Both the position numbers and the translations under genes were made by a program. DNA of 64,000 nucleotides from a bacterium (GTDB lineage: Bacteria > Zixibacteria > MSB-5A5 > CAIYYT01): NCBI GenBank assembly GCA_016708315.1, contig JADJGC010000002.1, positions 434,001-498,000 on the forward strand, in the 5' to 3' direction. Positions 44,070 through 53,077 of this stretch are shown here, in pieces (the stretch's first letter is position 1; each line of letters begins with the position of its first letter). The notes beneath the pieces were generated by a model. The model was not told the origin of the DNA. It saw only the letters and a list, made by a program, of their open reading frames with translations, and did not search any database.

Positions 44070-44222
44070 GATGAGCGTTCGATTGTAAGCAATTGCAGCA
44101 GTGCGGGATGCGGCACGCTGTGACTCCGGCTGTTTCGATGCGGCACAATAACACGCTGGTTTATGCTAGCAGCCATTGCAGAATGCAATACAGACATCGT
44201 TCCGGAGTGTACGCGCAGTTGA

Positions 44223-45590
44223 CTAATCCTCTTTCTTGAGTCCGTAACGCTCTATCTTTCGGTATAGCGTTGACGCATCGATGCCAAGTAGTTTGGCCGC
44301 TTTGGTTTTCTGCCAATTTGTCTGACTCAACACCCAGAAGATATATGCCTTTTCAATTGATTCGAGCGTAGGGTTGCCCGTGTCAGGCATCGGCGAAATT
44401 TCCGCCGGCTCCGCAGGACGCAATTTGTCAGGGAAATCTTCGGGCTTTATGACGTTGCCTTTGGACAATAAGAAGGCGCGTGTGATCGTGTTCTCGAGTT
44501 CACGAACGTTACCGGGCCATTCAGCCGCAATAATTAGAGATTCGGCGTTTTCGGAAAGTGTCTTGGCAACGCAATTGTGCTTGAACGCCAACTTCGCGAG
44601 AAAGTGATTTGCCAAGAGAATTATATCGTCCCGGCGTTGAGTAAGTGACGGCAAGTTTATCGGAAGTACGTTCAATCGATAATACAGATCTGCTCTGAAC
44701 CTGCCAGCCTTAACATCCTGTTCCAAGTTGGCGTTGGTCGCTGCGACAAGCCGGACGTCCGACTTCACTGGCACCGTTGAACCGACCGGTGTGTATTCCT
44801 GAGACTCGAGGACACGCAACAACTTCACCTGCAGTGCTACCGTAAGATTACCAATTTCGTCAAGGAAGAGGATGCCTTTGTCGGCTGCCTGAAAGAGACC
44901 GTCCTTATCGCGGAACGCGCCCGTGAATGAGCCTTTTTTGTGGCCGAACAATTCGGATTCGAGGAGCAGTTCAGGTATGGCGCCGCAGTTAATCGCTACG
45001 AATGGCTGGTCGCATCGGCGCGAGTGTGAGTGTATTGCGCGAGCGATTAGATCCTTGCCGGTTCCACTCTCCCCAAGAATCAACACGGTTGAATCCGAAG
45101 CAGCGATCTGCTTGACGAGTTCCTTTAGCTGGACAACAACATCAGAATTGCCAATGAACTTCTCGAGCGTAAAGCGCCCTGCCAATTCGTCCTTTAGCTT
45201 CTGATTTTCTGAGCGTAGCTCATCGTTTTCCAGAAGGTTCTTTATGACGTGTTTAATCTCGTCGACTTTAAAGGGTTTGGTGATGTAATCATCGGCACCG
45301 CGTTTTAGGGCATCGACAGCGGAATCCACTGACGCAAAAGCGGTCATGACGACAAAGTGCATACTCTCATGTCGCTTCTTGGTTTCAACCAACAGATCGA
45401 TTCCGGACATGTCGGGCATCATGATGTCGGATATGACTAAATCGGGATTCTCTGCCTCGATCATCCCCACCGCTGCTTTGGCAGATTGTGCAGTTGAGAC
45501 ACTATACCCCTCTTTGCGAAGCATAATTTCCATGAAATTGCACATCGACTCTTCATCGTCGACAACGAGAATTTTGGGATTTTTTGTCAT
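44223..45590 (-). CDS. NtrC/PilR-type sigma-54 response regulator
   Basis: A 455-residue three-domain activator. The receiver (1-120) has VDDEESM, phospho-Asp in ISDIMMPDMSG, and YITKPF. The AAA+ domain has Walker A GESGTGKD, the sigma-54 contact loop ELFGHKKGSFTGAF (GSFTGA variant of GAFTGA), Walker B GILFLDEIG and RLNVLPI. The C-terminal Fis-type helix-turn-helix is KTKAAKLLGIDASTLYRKIERY. Start 45590 (MTKNPKILV) is preferred to 45629. It should open sigma-54 promoters such as the one in front of pilin 2. No sensor kinase is adjacent. Confidence 0.93.
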   Translation of the reverse strand: MTKNPKILVVDDEESMCNFMEIMLRKEGYSVSTAQSAKAAVGMIEAENPDLVISDIMMPDMSGIDLLVETKKRHESMHFVVMTAFASVDSAVDALKRGADDYITKPFKVDEIKHVIKNLLENDELRSENQKLKDELAGRFTLEKFIGNSDVVVQLKELVKQIAASDSTVLILGESGTGKDLIARAIHSHSRRCDQPFVAINCGAIPELLLESELFGHKKGSFTGAFRDKDGLFQAADKGILFLDEIGNLTVALQVKLLRVLESQEYTPVGSTVPVKSDVRLVAATNANLEQDVKAGRFRADLYYRLNVLPINLPSLTQRRDDIILLANHFLAKLAFKHNCVAKTLSENAESLIIAAEWPGNVRELENTITRAFLLSKGNVIKPEDFPDKLRPAEPAEISPMPDTGNPTLESIEKAYIFWVLSQTNWQKTKAAKLLGIDASTLYRKIERYGLKKED

Positions 45591-45660
45591 ACACTTCTCA
45601 ATCGGCAGAGATTGCATTTTGCTGAACATCGGCGGATCTCAGCAAGTTACTCGACGCCAA

Positions 45661-45688
45661 TTGACATAGACCAAATTTGTTCTATATT
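45661..45688 (+). promoter_or_regulatory. Sigma-70 promoter of the DUF169 gene
   Basis: TTGACA (45661-45666), a 16-base spacer and TATATT (45683-45688) form a near-consensus promoter in the gap between divergent genes. Transcription would start near 45695, just ahead of GAGGAG and the ATG at 45711. Confidence 0.8.
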
Positions 45689-45710
45689 TGCGACATTGAG
45701 GAGTGAAGCA

Positions 45711-46490
45711 ATGACTGACATTTTGAAACAGTTGAATGATTCCATTCAGAAACATATTCGACCGCAGACCTATCCCCTGGCAATTCGAATGGTCAAACCG
45801 GGTGAAGATTTGCCGGAACGGGTGAAGCGACCTCTGCGGGACTTGGGTATCAAGTCCGCGATTTGTCAGGGAATCGGATTGGCGCGTAAGTACGGTTGGG
45901 CGATGGCGCTTGGACATGAAGACATATCGTGTCCATTGGCAAAGTCCGCTTTTGGGTTTGAGCCATTGGTCGAGCATTTTACCAGTGGTTGCTGCTGTGA
46001 AGGTATGTACACTGAAACTGCGGATGCCGGCGCGAGAACGGAAAGTGAATTGCCGAAATTTTCATTTAGGCAGTACGAGTATTTCTTAACTGCTCCGATT
46101 GAGAGGACAACTTTTGAACCGGACGTGTTTCTCGTTTATGGGAACTCAGCCCAAGTGATGCGGCTTCTTGCAGGCTCATTGTGGAAACCGGGTGGATACC
46201 TGACCTCGCGATTCTCGTCACGCCTTGATTGCGCGGACATATGCATTGAGACAATGCATACTCAGAAGCCGCAGGTTATACTTCCCTGCTACGGAGATCG
46301 ACTTTTCGGACAGACTCAAGATGATGAAATGGCTTTTGCCTTCCCTGCGGCCCATGCGTCTGATTTGATAGCTGGTCTTGAAGGGACGCACAAGGGCGGG
46401 ATTCGCTATCCGATCCCAACTTATATGCGATTCACCGCTGAGTTTCCAGAGAAGTATCAAGAACTGGAAAAGTATTGGAAGGAAGAATAA
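45711..46490 (+). CDS. DUF169 protein
   Basis: A 259-residue cytoplasmic protein starting MTDILKQLNDSIQKH, with GAGGAG before the ATG. DUF169 features are PLAIRMVKPGEDLPERVKRP, the cysteine-containing SAICQGIGLARKYGWAMALGHEDISCPLAKSAFGF, a C-C-C cluster (SGCCCEGMY) and CYGDRLFGQTQDDEMAFAFP. Clustered cysteines suggest metal or iron-sulfur binding. The family's role is not established. The free-Met sulfoxide reductase-like gene follows after one base, so both are made from one promoter. Confidence 0.88.
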   Translation: MTDILKQLNDSIQKHIRPQTYPLAIRMVKPGEDLPERVKRPLRDLGIKSAICQGIGLARKYGWAMALGHEDISCPLAKSAFGFEPLVEHFTSGCCCEGMYTETADAGARTESELPKFSFRQYEYFLTAPIERTTFEPDVFLVYGNSAQVMRLLAGSLWKPGGYLTSRFSSRLDCADICIETMHTQKPQVILPCYGDRLFGQTQDDEMAFAFPAAHASDLIAGLEGTHKGGIRYPIPTYMRFTAEFPEKYQELEKYWKEE

Positions 46491-46491
46491 G

Positions 46492-46965
46492 ATGAGTCCA
46501 GAAGAACTGAGCTACCTAATACCGGAAGATGTCCTCGCCCGACTCCGTGAAGTAGCTTCTGCTCCAAATGCCAAGGAGCGTTTACCATTCGAAGTCGTGC
46601 ATATCTTGAAGAACAACTACCCCTACTATGATTGGGTGGGCATCTATAATCTGGAAGAGGATGACACCCTTGTGCTCGGTCCGTTTCTTGGCAAACCTTC
46701 GCCGCATACACGAATTAAGACCGACTCAGGGATTTGCGGTGCGGCGGTGCGCGAAGAGCAGACCATCATCATCGACGATGTCAATGCCGATCCGCGCTAC
46801 CTTGCGTGCTCCCTTGAAACGAAATCCGAGATCGTAGTACCGATCTTCAAGAATGGTGTGGTTGTAGGGGAGATTGACATTGACTCGCACAAGCACGCAG
46901 CATTCACCGAAGTAGACCGGAAGCTGTTGGAGGAGATCGCGGTAATTCTTTCGCAAGTCTACTGA
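46492..46965 (+). CDS. GAF protein, free methionine-R-sulfoxide reductase-like
   Basis: A 157-residue single GAF domain. YDWVGIYNLEEDDTLVLGPF, SGICGAAVREEQTIIIDDVN, YLACSLETKSEIVVPI and GEIDIDSHKHAAFTEVD follow the fRMsr (YebR) family closely. The catalytic cysteine (LAC) and the GICG cysteine are present. The third family cysteine, in the VAC segment after GPF-GK, is replaced by PSP. If active it would reduce free L-methionine-R-sulfoxide using the remaining cysteine pair; otherwise it is a GAF sensor. It begins one base after the DUF169 stop. Confidence 0.82.
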   Translation: MSPEELSYLIPEDVLARLREVASAPNAKERLPFEVVHILKNNYPYYDWVGIYNLEEDDTLVLGPFLGKPSPHTRIKTDSGICGAAVREEQTIIIDDVNADPRYLACSLETKSEIVVPIFKNGVVVGEIDIDSHKHAAFTEVDRKLLEEIAVILSQVY

Positions 46966-47024
46966 GATCATATCAGACATCAGATGCGTGAAACACTTGC
47001 GACGAATATTGCGTATCCATTGAC

Positions 47025-47366
47025 ATGAATCAATCGCCGTTGACCGTTCTTGCCGTATATCGGGTTGCCGAGAAATCGCAGAGTGACTTCTTCCGGATTC
47101 TTCTCGAAAAGAGGGCATATTTTCTCAAGGCCAACTTTGTTACCGCTCGTGATCCGGTGTTGTTGCGCTCAAACACGAATCCTGAGTTCTTGATTGACGT
47201 GTTTGAGTGGGCGAGTGAAGACGCGATTGAACGGGCACATATCGACCCGGTCGTACTGCGTTTATGGTCGGCTATGGAAGACCTTTGGATTGATGGTGGC
47301 TTGGGTCTTGGCCAACTGCCTGAATCGGATGAAGCTTTCGCCGGATTTCAGACTATAGTCATCTGA
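47025..47366 (+). CDS. Small uncharacterised protein
   Basis: A 113-residue soluble protein with alternating strand-helix order (LTVLAVYRVAEKSQSDFFRILLEKRAYFL, EFLIDVFEWASEDAIERAH). This recalls dimeric alpha-beta barrel (ABM-like) proteins, though no family is firmly recognised. It follows the GAF gene after 59 bases on the same strand and may share its transcript. There is no strong ribosome site, so the start at 47025 is uncertain. Function unknown. Confidence 0.6.
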   Translation: MNQSPLTVLAVYRVAEKSQSDFFRILLEKRAYFLKANFVTARDPVLLRSNTNPEFLIDVFEWASEDAIERAHIDPVVLRLWSAMEDLWIDGGLGLGQLPESDEAFAGFQTIVI

Positions 47367-47382
47367 AACAACAAAGGCAGAG

Positions 47383-48552
47383 CTACTGCTCTTCTCCCTT
47401 TCGGAGTGACTTCGCTGTCATAACAAATAGCGAGATAAGAACAATTGCTGCGATACCAATTCCGACCCAAGGTATCCACTTGTAACGCTCAGTAAAGCGA
47501 TTCTCTTGTTCGTCACAGATATCCCCCATTCCATCCCCATCTGAATCCATCTGATCCCAATTGGGTTCGTTCGGACAATTATCAAGACTATTAATGATGC
47601 CATCGCGATCGAAATCGTCGCAGGCGTCACCTCGGTCATTGCCGTCCTCGTCAGTCTGGTCAGGATTGTAGACATAGACGCAGTTGTCGTGCGCATCCGG
47701 AACACCGTCTTCGTCGATGTCTGAAACCACGTAGGTCTCATTGTACGCGGTCCCGCTGGAGAACACTTCCAGTACGCCCTTGTCCAATGTTAGATCTCCC
47801 GACTCTGCCCACGGTGGCTGCGAGTACCTGTCGGGATCGAAGTAGACTTTGTATTCGTGGCCCGGTTGAGCAAGAAATCTGAGCGTACGCGATGTGTCTT
47901 GCGATTCGCTGTCTGTTAACAACCGCACTTCGGTAATTCTAAGCGGTTGGCTATAGGTAAGAGTGATATGCCATTCATTCGCGGTCGTGGACGGAAAATA
48001 AATCGTCGGGTCTTCGACCTTCAGTTGTGAGACCAGAACTATTGATTCCTGACCTTCACTTCGCACAAAGATATCCACCAATTTTGGAAGCGCGACGTGA
48101 TTGTCCAAGAGAAGCGACACGCCATTGGCTGTAATCGGCTTTGCACTCAGTAGTTTGATTGTCGCCTCGCCGCTTCCCACATCGGGCAAGTAGAAATCTG
48201 CAAACGTCTTGCTGTCCTTGTCGATCAAGTAAGAGCCCAACCCTTCGCTCGAATTAGTCTCAATCGAATCGATTGTCTCATTAATCAGAGGATCTTGCTC
48301 GAATAGGTAAGGAATGAATTCTCTTGTTGTGGTATCGAAGACAGCGAATTCGTATCGCTGAAACACTTCGCCGCGAATAGAAAGTTCGACAACAGTGGGC
48401 ACTTTGATCTCGGTGCCGGTGACAAGCATGTACTGGCGGTACGCGCTGGTAACGCTGTCAATTGATGTTTGCGGCAAGGCAAGAGCCGCACCGTTGCCTG
48501 CGAGACTGAGAACTGCGGTCATCAGAAGAATTGAATAGATGCGGTTTATCAT
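47383..48552 (-). CDS. Exported protein with TSP3 repeats and C-terminal membrane anchor
   Basis: A 389-residue protein with a signal peptide (NRIYSILLMTAVLSLAGNGAALA). Residues about 30-280 are beta-rich (VVELSIRGEVFQRYEFAVFDTTTREFIPYLF; a discoidin-like segment LPKLVDIFVRSEGQ), reminiscent of DUF3999. Thrombospondin type 3 calcium repeats follow (DIDEDGVPDAHDNC, DFDRDGIINSLDNC, DSDGDGMGDICDE). One transmembrane helix (WVGIGIAAIVLISLFVMTA) and a basic tail end the chain. It starts 6 bases after the DUF2339 gene; DUF2339 and DUF3999 genes are often paired. It is probably an envelope protein holding a calcium-stiffened stalk outside the membrane. Confidence 0.8.
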   Translation of the reverse strand: MINRIYSILLMTAVLSLAGNGAALALPQTSIDSVTSAYRQYMLVTGTEIKVPTVVELSIRGEVFQRYEFAVFDTTTREFIPYLFEQDPLINETIDSIETNSSEGLGSYLIDKDSKTFADFYLPDVGSGEATIKLLSAKPITANGVSLLLDNHVALPKLVDIFVRSEGQESIVLVSQLKVEDPTIYFPSTTANEWHITLTYSQPLRITEVRLLTDSESQDTSRTLRFLAQPGHEYKVYFDPDRYSQPPWAESGDLTLDKGVLEVFSSGTAYNETYVVSDIDEDGVPDAHDNCVYVYNPDQTDEDGNDRGDACDDFDRDGIINSLDNCPNEPNWDQMDSDGDGMGDICDEQENRFTERYKWIPWVGIGIAAIVLISLFVMTAKSLRKGEEQ

Positions 48553-48558
48553 AATTGC

Positions 48559-50349
48559 CTATTTTGTTGAGGTTTCATCCTTGACCGCTTGTTTCTTGCG
48601 AATCAGAAACGCTGTACTCATCAGCAATGCTCCGACGAGCAAGAATGTTATGATGCGACCGGTCAGCTCCATTTTCCAGACATCAACGGTCAGGAGTCTC
48701 AGCACCACGAATCCGAGCATAACGCCGCCGTAGGCAACGAGTCCCCTTCTTGATGTTGCCCTGCCGCGAATGTAGACTATCAGCCCTATCAAGGTATAAA
48801 TAAGCATCGCAGTCCCAACGGCCATTGCAGAGTTCGTCATTGCCACTCGGAGTGAAAGCCAAAGAAGCGTGTAGGCGAATAACGAGGCAACAACAAAGAG
48901 CGCATTGGTGAGCTTTGCAGAGACTTTATTGTCCGTGCGTGCGACATATCGGAAAAAGAACCCAAGCCCACCAATTGTTATTGCCAGTAGAGCGAGTACG
49001 AAGAAATGCTGGTTAAACACTGAATCGCTCCATGAGTAGTATTCGATGCTGGGGAGTGATCGGCTTATTGGCACAATTAGAAGCAAACAAGCACGTTGAG
49101 CAAGATTCACGTCTCGTCGCAACACGAACGTCATGATCACAATGACGCCGCACTCGATTGTGTATGCTACCGTCAGTGCGGGACCGCTCAACTCAGCAGC
49201 GGTCGCGGCGGCGAGCATGATTATTCCGACACTGGCATAAACGTAGAATGGAGCGACCTGTCTTGCGGCACGAGAGATCAAGAATGCTCCGGTTACGAAC
49301 ACAACCATCCAGGCGACTATAATGAGGCTCTTCCATTCGGGTGGAGCAGCCGCTGAAATCCACGCCAAGAGGAACATGCCGTTGCCGGCTGCGGTCACCA
49401 AATCGGCGTGGCTCTTACCCGTTTTGGATTTGATGATTCCAGCCAAATTGGTCAGGAAGAACAGTGCTGAGAATGCAAAAGCAAAGAGGAGCAGAACATC
49501 GCTATCGCTACGGTAGCGTTCAAAGAAGAACGGCAGGCTGTAGATTGTGACAACGCTCAAAGCTGCAATTGTCAGCTCTCGACGACCGGTTAACAGCACG
49601 ATCCAGATGGCTCCCAAGATCACGACAAGGAGATAAGAGAACAACGCGATGTTGTCTGTTGTTGGCGAATTGGTTAATACCGGCGCGATTCCTGCGAGAA
49701 TGATGCTTGAAAGCGCCAACGACCGGCTGTTATACTTCACGCTTGCGAGCGCGACAAATGCTGTACTCAAGAACATTACCGCCAAAGCGCTTGCGGGTGT
49801 GAAGAAGTCGTATACTTCCCTGGCAGCATATATCGTCACCAATACAGTTGTTGATCCAAGTACGAGGAAGATGCCGCCCTGATGAATGAACTTCTTGATT
49901 CGCCACCATCCGAGCGCGATGAATCCGGTACCCGCGACAAGTCCAAGGGCGATTCGACCCATCGGTCCAATCCAATTATTGAGGAACGCATAAGACGCAA
50001 GCCAGCTTAGTCCGACCAATAGCAGAAGAGCTCCCAGCTTCAGGAGCCAATCTTCTCGAATCCATCGGACAAATCGGTCGGCCGAGGTCGTACCGGAACC
50101 GAGCGGTACGCTTGGTTGTTGCGGCAACGGCTGGGGTTGTGCCTGCGGAGGTGGTTGACTTAAAGGAATGGATGAGATCGGTTTCGGTTGCGTTGTTTCC
50201 ATAGCCAAACCGGGCTGTTGCTGAATGAGTCGTTCGAGCTTGGCTACGCGATTACGCAGACTAATCACTGTCGCAATCAGCAAGAGACCGCCGATGATGA
50301 AGCCCAAGGCCATCATCGCGAGAACGCCTTCGATAAGTACTGTTTCCAT
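48559..50349 (-). CDS. DUF2339 polytopic membrane protein
   Basis: A 596-residue protein. An N-terminal helix and coiled coil (SLRNRVAKLERLIQQQ) and a Pro/Gln linker lead to WIREDWLLKLGALLLLVGLSWLASYAF and about fifteen further helices, the DUF2339 pattern. GLVAGTGFIALGWW and YNSRSLALSSIILAGIAPVL are typical loops. The family's function is unknown. It sits directly upstream of the TSP3-repeat protein gene, which resembles its usual DUF3999 partner, so the two probably act as one envelope complex. Confidence 0.87.
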   Translation of the reverse strand: METVLIEGVLAMMALGFIIGGLLLIATVISLRNRVAKLERLIQQQPGLAMETTQPKPISSIPLSQPPPQAQPQPLPQQPSVPLGSGTTSADRFVRWIREDWLLKLGALLLLVGLSWLASYAFLNNWIGPMGRIALGLVAGTGFIALGWWRIKKFIHQGGIFLVLGSTTVLVTIYAAREVYDFFTPASALAVMFLSTAFVALASVKYNSRSLALSSIILAGIAPVLTNSPTTDNIALFSYLLVVILGAIWIVLLTGRRELTIAALSVVTIYSLPFFFERYRSDSDVLLLFAFAFSALFFLTNLAGIIKSKTGKSHADLVTAAGNGMFLLAWISAAAPPEWKSLIIVAWMVVFVTGAFLISRAARQVAPFYVYASVGIIMLAAATAAELSGPALTVAYTIECGVIVIMTFVLRRDVNLAQRACLLLIVPISRSLPSIEYYSWSDSVFNQHFFVLALLAITIGGLGFFFRYVARTDNKVSAKLTNALFVVASLFAYTLLWLSLRVAMTNSAMAVGTAMLIYTLIGLIVYIRGRATSRRGLVAYGGVMLGFVVLRLLTVDVWKMELTGRIITFLLVGALLMSTAFLIRKKQAVKDETSTK

Positions 50350-50542
50350 CTTGAGTTAGGAAGATCGATGGCGCATCTAATTGAGTCAACAAAAACATCC
50401 TTTTCTGGAGCCGCTAAGGCAACATTGGATCCGTTGTTTCGACCAATTCAGACGACTCAAATACACACCAAATCCTCCTTGACTTGCCCCCTTTGCCCGC
50501 TTAATTGCTACCTGACAGGCTATGTCACCAAGGAGACTTTAC

Positions 50543-51691
50543 ATGTCTGAGAAGTATGATGTTGTCATAATCGGCGGTGGAATCATTGGCTGCTCGATCG
50601 CCTATTATCTCGCTAAAAAGAAATTCGGCAAAATCGCAGTTGTTGAAAAAGATCAGTATCTCGGCAATGGCGCTACGGCAAAATGCGCCGGGGGAATTCG
50701 TGCTCAATTCGGCACCGAAATCAATGTCCGTCTCTCGATGTTGTCGGAGCGGAAATTTGAGGTCTTTCAGGAAGAAACTGGCGCCGAAGTTCAGTTTGAT
50801 CAGGTTGGATACCTCTTCCTGATGACAACAGAGGATCATATCGCCGCATTTCGCAAGCAGTTCACGATGTGGCAACATGTAGGTCACCCGGTTGAATGGC
50901 TTTCGCGCGAGCAGATCAAAGAGCTGGTTCCGCCGCTATTCGTCGACGACGTTCTCGGCGGCACATTCTCACGCAAAGACGGTATAGGCGATCCGCATCA
51001 GTTCACGCAGGGTTATGTCAGCGCGGCCCGCAAGCTTGGAGTCAAGTTCCTGACTGAGCATGAAGCTACAGGGATTCGGCACTCAGGTGATGTAATCACA
51101 AGTGTGGTGACAAACAAAGGCGAGTTCGAAACTAATTGTGTGGTGAACGCGGCCGGACCACACTCGCGCCAAGTTGCCGGATGGGTTGGGATCGATTTGC
51201 CGGTTCGCGCATATAAGAGACAGATTGTTACGACTGCGCCGCTCGATTTTATTTCGGAGTCGTTTCCAATGGTAGTTGCTATGAGTTCGGGATTGTACAC
51301 GCACAAGGAGTCGGGAGGTTTGCTTCTGGGTTGGGCGGACAAGGACACGCCGGAAGGATGCGATGAATCAGCACATCCAGACTAGACAGAGGCCATTTTG
51401 GAGAAGGGTTTGAACAGAATTCCGCAATTGGAAGTCGCAGAAATCAAGGCGCAGTGGGGCGGCCTTTATGATACAACTCCTGACCACCATGCCATTCTTG
51501 GGTCAAGTGGTGTTTATCCGAAATTCTACCATGCAAACGGTTTCTCAGGGCATGGTTTCATGCATGCGCCGGCTGTGGGAATTGTGATGGCGGAGTTGAT
51601 CTGCGGCGAGCCGACATCGATTGACTTGTCAGCTCTATCGCCTCACCGATTCACCGCTGCTTCTTTGGTCGAAGAAAACACTGTAATTTAG
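50543..51691 (+). pseudogene. FAD-dependent amine oxidoreductase (DAO family) interrupted by in-frame TAG
   Basis: AAGGAG and ATG 50543 open a D-amino acid/sarcosine oxidase-like flavoprotein: DVVIIGGGIIGCSIAYYLAKK binds FAD, then NGATAKCAGGIRAQF, and NAAGPHSRQVAGWVG. At 51383-51385 a TAG stops the frame after DESAHPD. The same frame continues without another stop as TEAILEKGLNRIPQLE, GLYDTTPDHHAILG and NGFSGHGFMHAPAVG, the conserved C-terminal half of the family, ending at 51691. The full length of 382 codons is normal. TAG is the ordinary stop of other genes here, so this is a nonsense mutation, an assembly error, or readthrough. Without readthrough the enzyme lacks its FAD-binding end. Confidence 0.85.
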
Positions 51692-51704
51692 GAGTACTTG
51701 ATAA

Positions 51705-52526
51705 ATGATGATGAAGAGATGGTTATCTACAGCGTGTTCAATGATATCAATTCACTTGGTACTCTTGGCCTTGATTGTTGCTGTCTCCAACACAGGAGCG
51801 TCTGGCGCCAAAATCGGCAAATTTGAAACGATCGAAGTTGCGTACGACGCGCCCGACACCAGTGTCGAGTTAGTGGGATACCTCTCTATTCCGCCATCAG
51901 ACAAGATCAAATCGGCAAAACCGCCACTCGTTGTTTTGCTCCATCAGGCGAACGAGTCAGCAGAGAGTTGGAATATCTTCCGCGATGAGTTGCTTGCGAC
52001 TGGCAATGCGGTGTTTGCGATGGACCTGCGTGGATACGGGCTTTCCACATTTGACTTGAAAGCAAATCGACTACGACCGAAAAATACATTCTACGTCGGC
52101 GAGTCAATGAACTTCCCGAGCGACATCGCATTCCTGGTTGGCAAGGCGATAGAAGTACACGGCAGCAAGTTTGATACGACGCGGTTGGCTGTGATTGGAG
52201 CATCAGTCGGCGGAAATGCCGGGCTCATCTATGCCCAGAATGAACCAAGGGTCGTGTATGTCGCATTGATTTCGCCGGGGCTCGAGTACGCGGGATTGAG
52301 AATCGTGCCGGTACTTCGGGAGTATGGCGATCGGCCGGTTTTCATGGCGTATGCTGACAAGGACGTGTATTCGCGGGAATCGATCAGCCTTGTTTCGGAT
52401 CTTGTACCAAGGGTGCTGGACATTAAAGAGTTCGACTCAATGTTCCATGGCAATCGCTTGATAAACTCCAATATCCCGCTGCGAGTTAAACTCCAAGAGG
52501 ATCTGGCGAAGTATTTCGGCAAATAG
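51705..52526 (+). CDS. Exported alpha/beta hydrolase
   Basis: A 273-residue protein with an N-terminal signal or anchor (ISIHLVLLALIVAVSNTGASG). The fold shows LVVLLHQANESAESW (oxyanion strand and loop), VFAMDLRGYGLST, and nucleophile elbow VIGASVGGN with Ser. The Asp in VFMAYADKDVYSRE and the His in FDSMFHGNRL complete a triad. It probably acts as an esterase or dienelactone-hydrolase-like enzyme in the envelope; the substrate is unknown. It follows the interrupted oxidoreductase by 13 bases with AGGAG upstream, so it is likely co-transcribed. Confidence 0.87.
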   Translation: MMMKRWLSTACSMISIHLVLLALIVAVSNTGASGAKIGKFETIEVAYDAPDTSVELVGYLSIPPSDKIKSAKPPLVVLLHQANESAESWNIFRDELLATGNAVFAMDLRGYGLSTFDLKANRLRPKNTFYVGESMNFPSDIAFLVGKAIEVHGSKFDTTRLAVIGASVGGNAGLIYAQNEPRVVYVALISPGLEYAGLRIVPVLREYGDRPVFMAYADKDVYSRESISLVSDLVPRVLDIKEFDSMFHGNRLINSNIPLRVKLQEDLAKYFGK

Positions 52527-52561
52527 GACGTCGACTGAGGTGACACCCTAATTCAGTTTAA

Positions 52562-53077
52562 CTATTGATTGTGATTGTTAGGCTGTGAAGTCGTCGGGGA
52601 TGGCCGATCTACAAGTCCGATCAAAGCCACACAGAGAATTGCAGCCAGTGCTGCTAAAGCGATATAATTGACCAGGGGGTTCGACGTAAGTTGCGACGCA
52701 ACTGTCTCCAGTCCATCAGATCCCACTTGTGTGAAGTTCTCCAGACCAGTCGATGGCGCAGAATTGATCATGTTTCGGACAAACATGAAAACCCCGACTG
52801 CGAATCCGGCGCTGGCGACGAATGCCCATGAAAGATGGCGCACCATCATCATGCCGGCTGGAGATACGGGATAGTAGGACAATACGCGGTTCGTGATATT
52901 AGAAGTGTATTCCGGCATTGGCACATCTGCAAGTTCGTCCACCCTACTCGATGTGGCGAGGCGTAAAGCACAATCGGGGCAAATGTCCAAGTGCCGGCGA
53001 ATCAAGTCGTCCTGAGCCGGTGATGTTTCACCCCTAAGGAACTCATTTAGTCGCCATCTGACATCGGAGCATTTCAT
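52562..53077 (-). CDS. Anti-sigma factor with zinc-finger domain
   Basis: A 171-residue protein. The N-terminal zf-HC2/RsrA-like module (KCSDVRWRLNEFLRGETSP, then HLDICPDCALRL with the H-x3-C-x2-C pattern) binds an ECF sigma factor. A helix near residue 85 (LSWAFVASAGFAVGVFMFV) and another near 140 (YIALAALAAILCVALIGLV) place it in the membrane. Its ATG shares a base with the sigma factor stop (TGATG), the normal coupled arrangement. Release of sigma may depend on redox at the zinc site or on proteolysis. Confidence 0.9.
   Translation of the reverse strand: MKCSDVRWRLNEFLRGETSPAQDDLIRRHLDICPDCALRLATSSRVDELADVPMPEYTSNITNRVLSYYPVSPAGMMMVRHLSWAFVASAGFAVGVFMFVRNMINSAPSTGLENFTQVGSDGLETVASQLTSNPLVNYIALAALAAILCVALIGLVDRPSPTTSQPNNHNQ

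Noticed and set aside
51383..51385. Stop-codon reassignment of TAG in this organism
   Set aside because: TAG ends clearly complete genes in the window (for example 13317-13319 and 52524-52526), so a general recoding is not supported.
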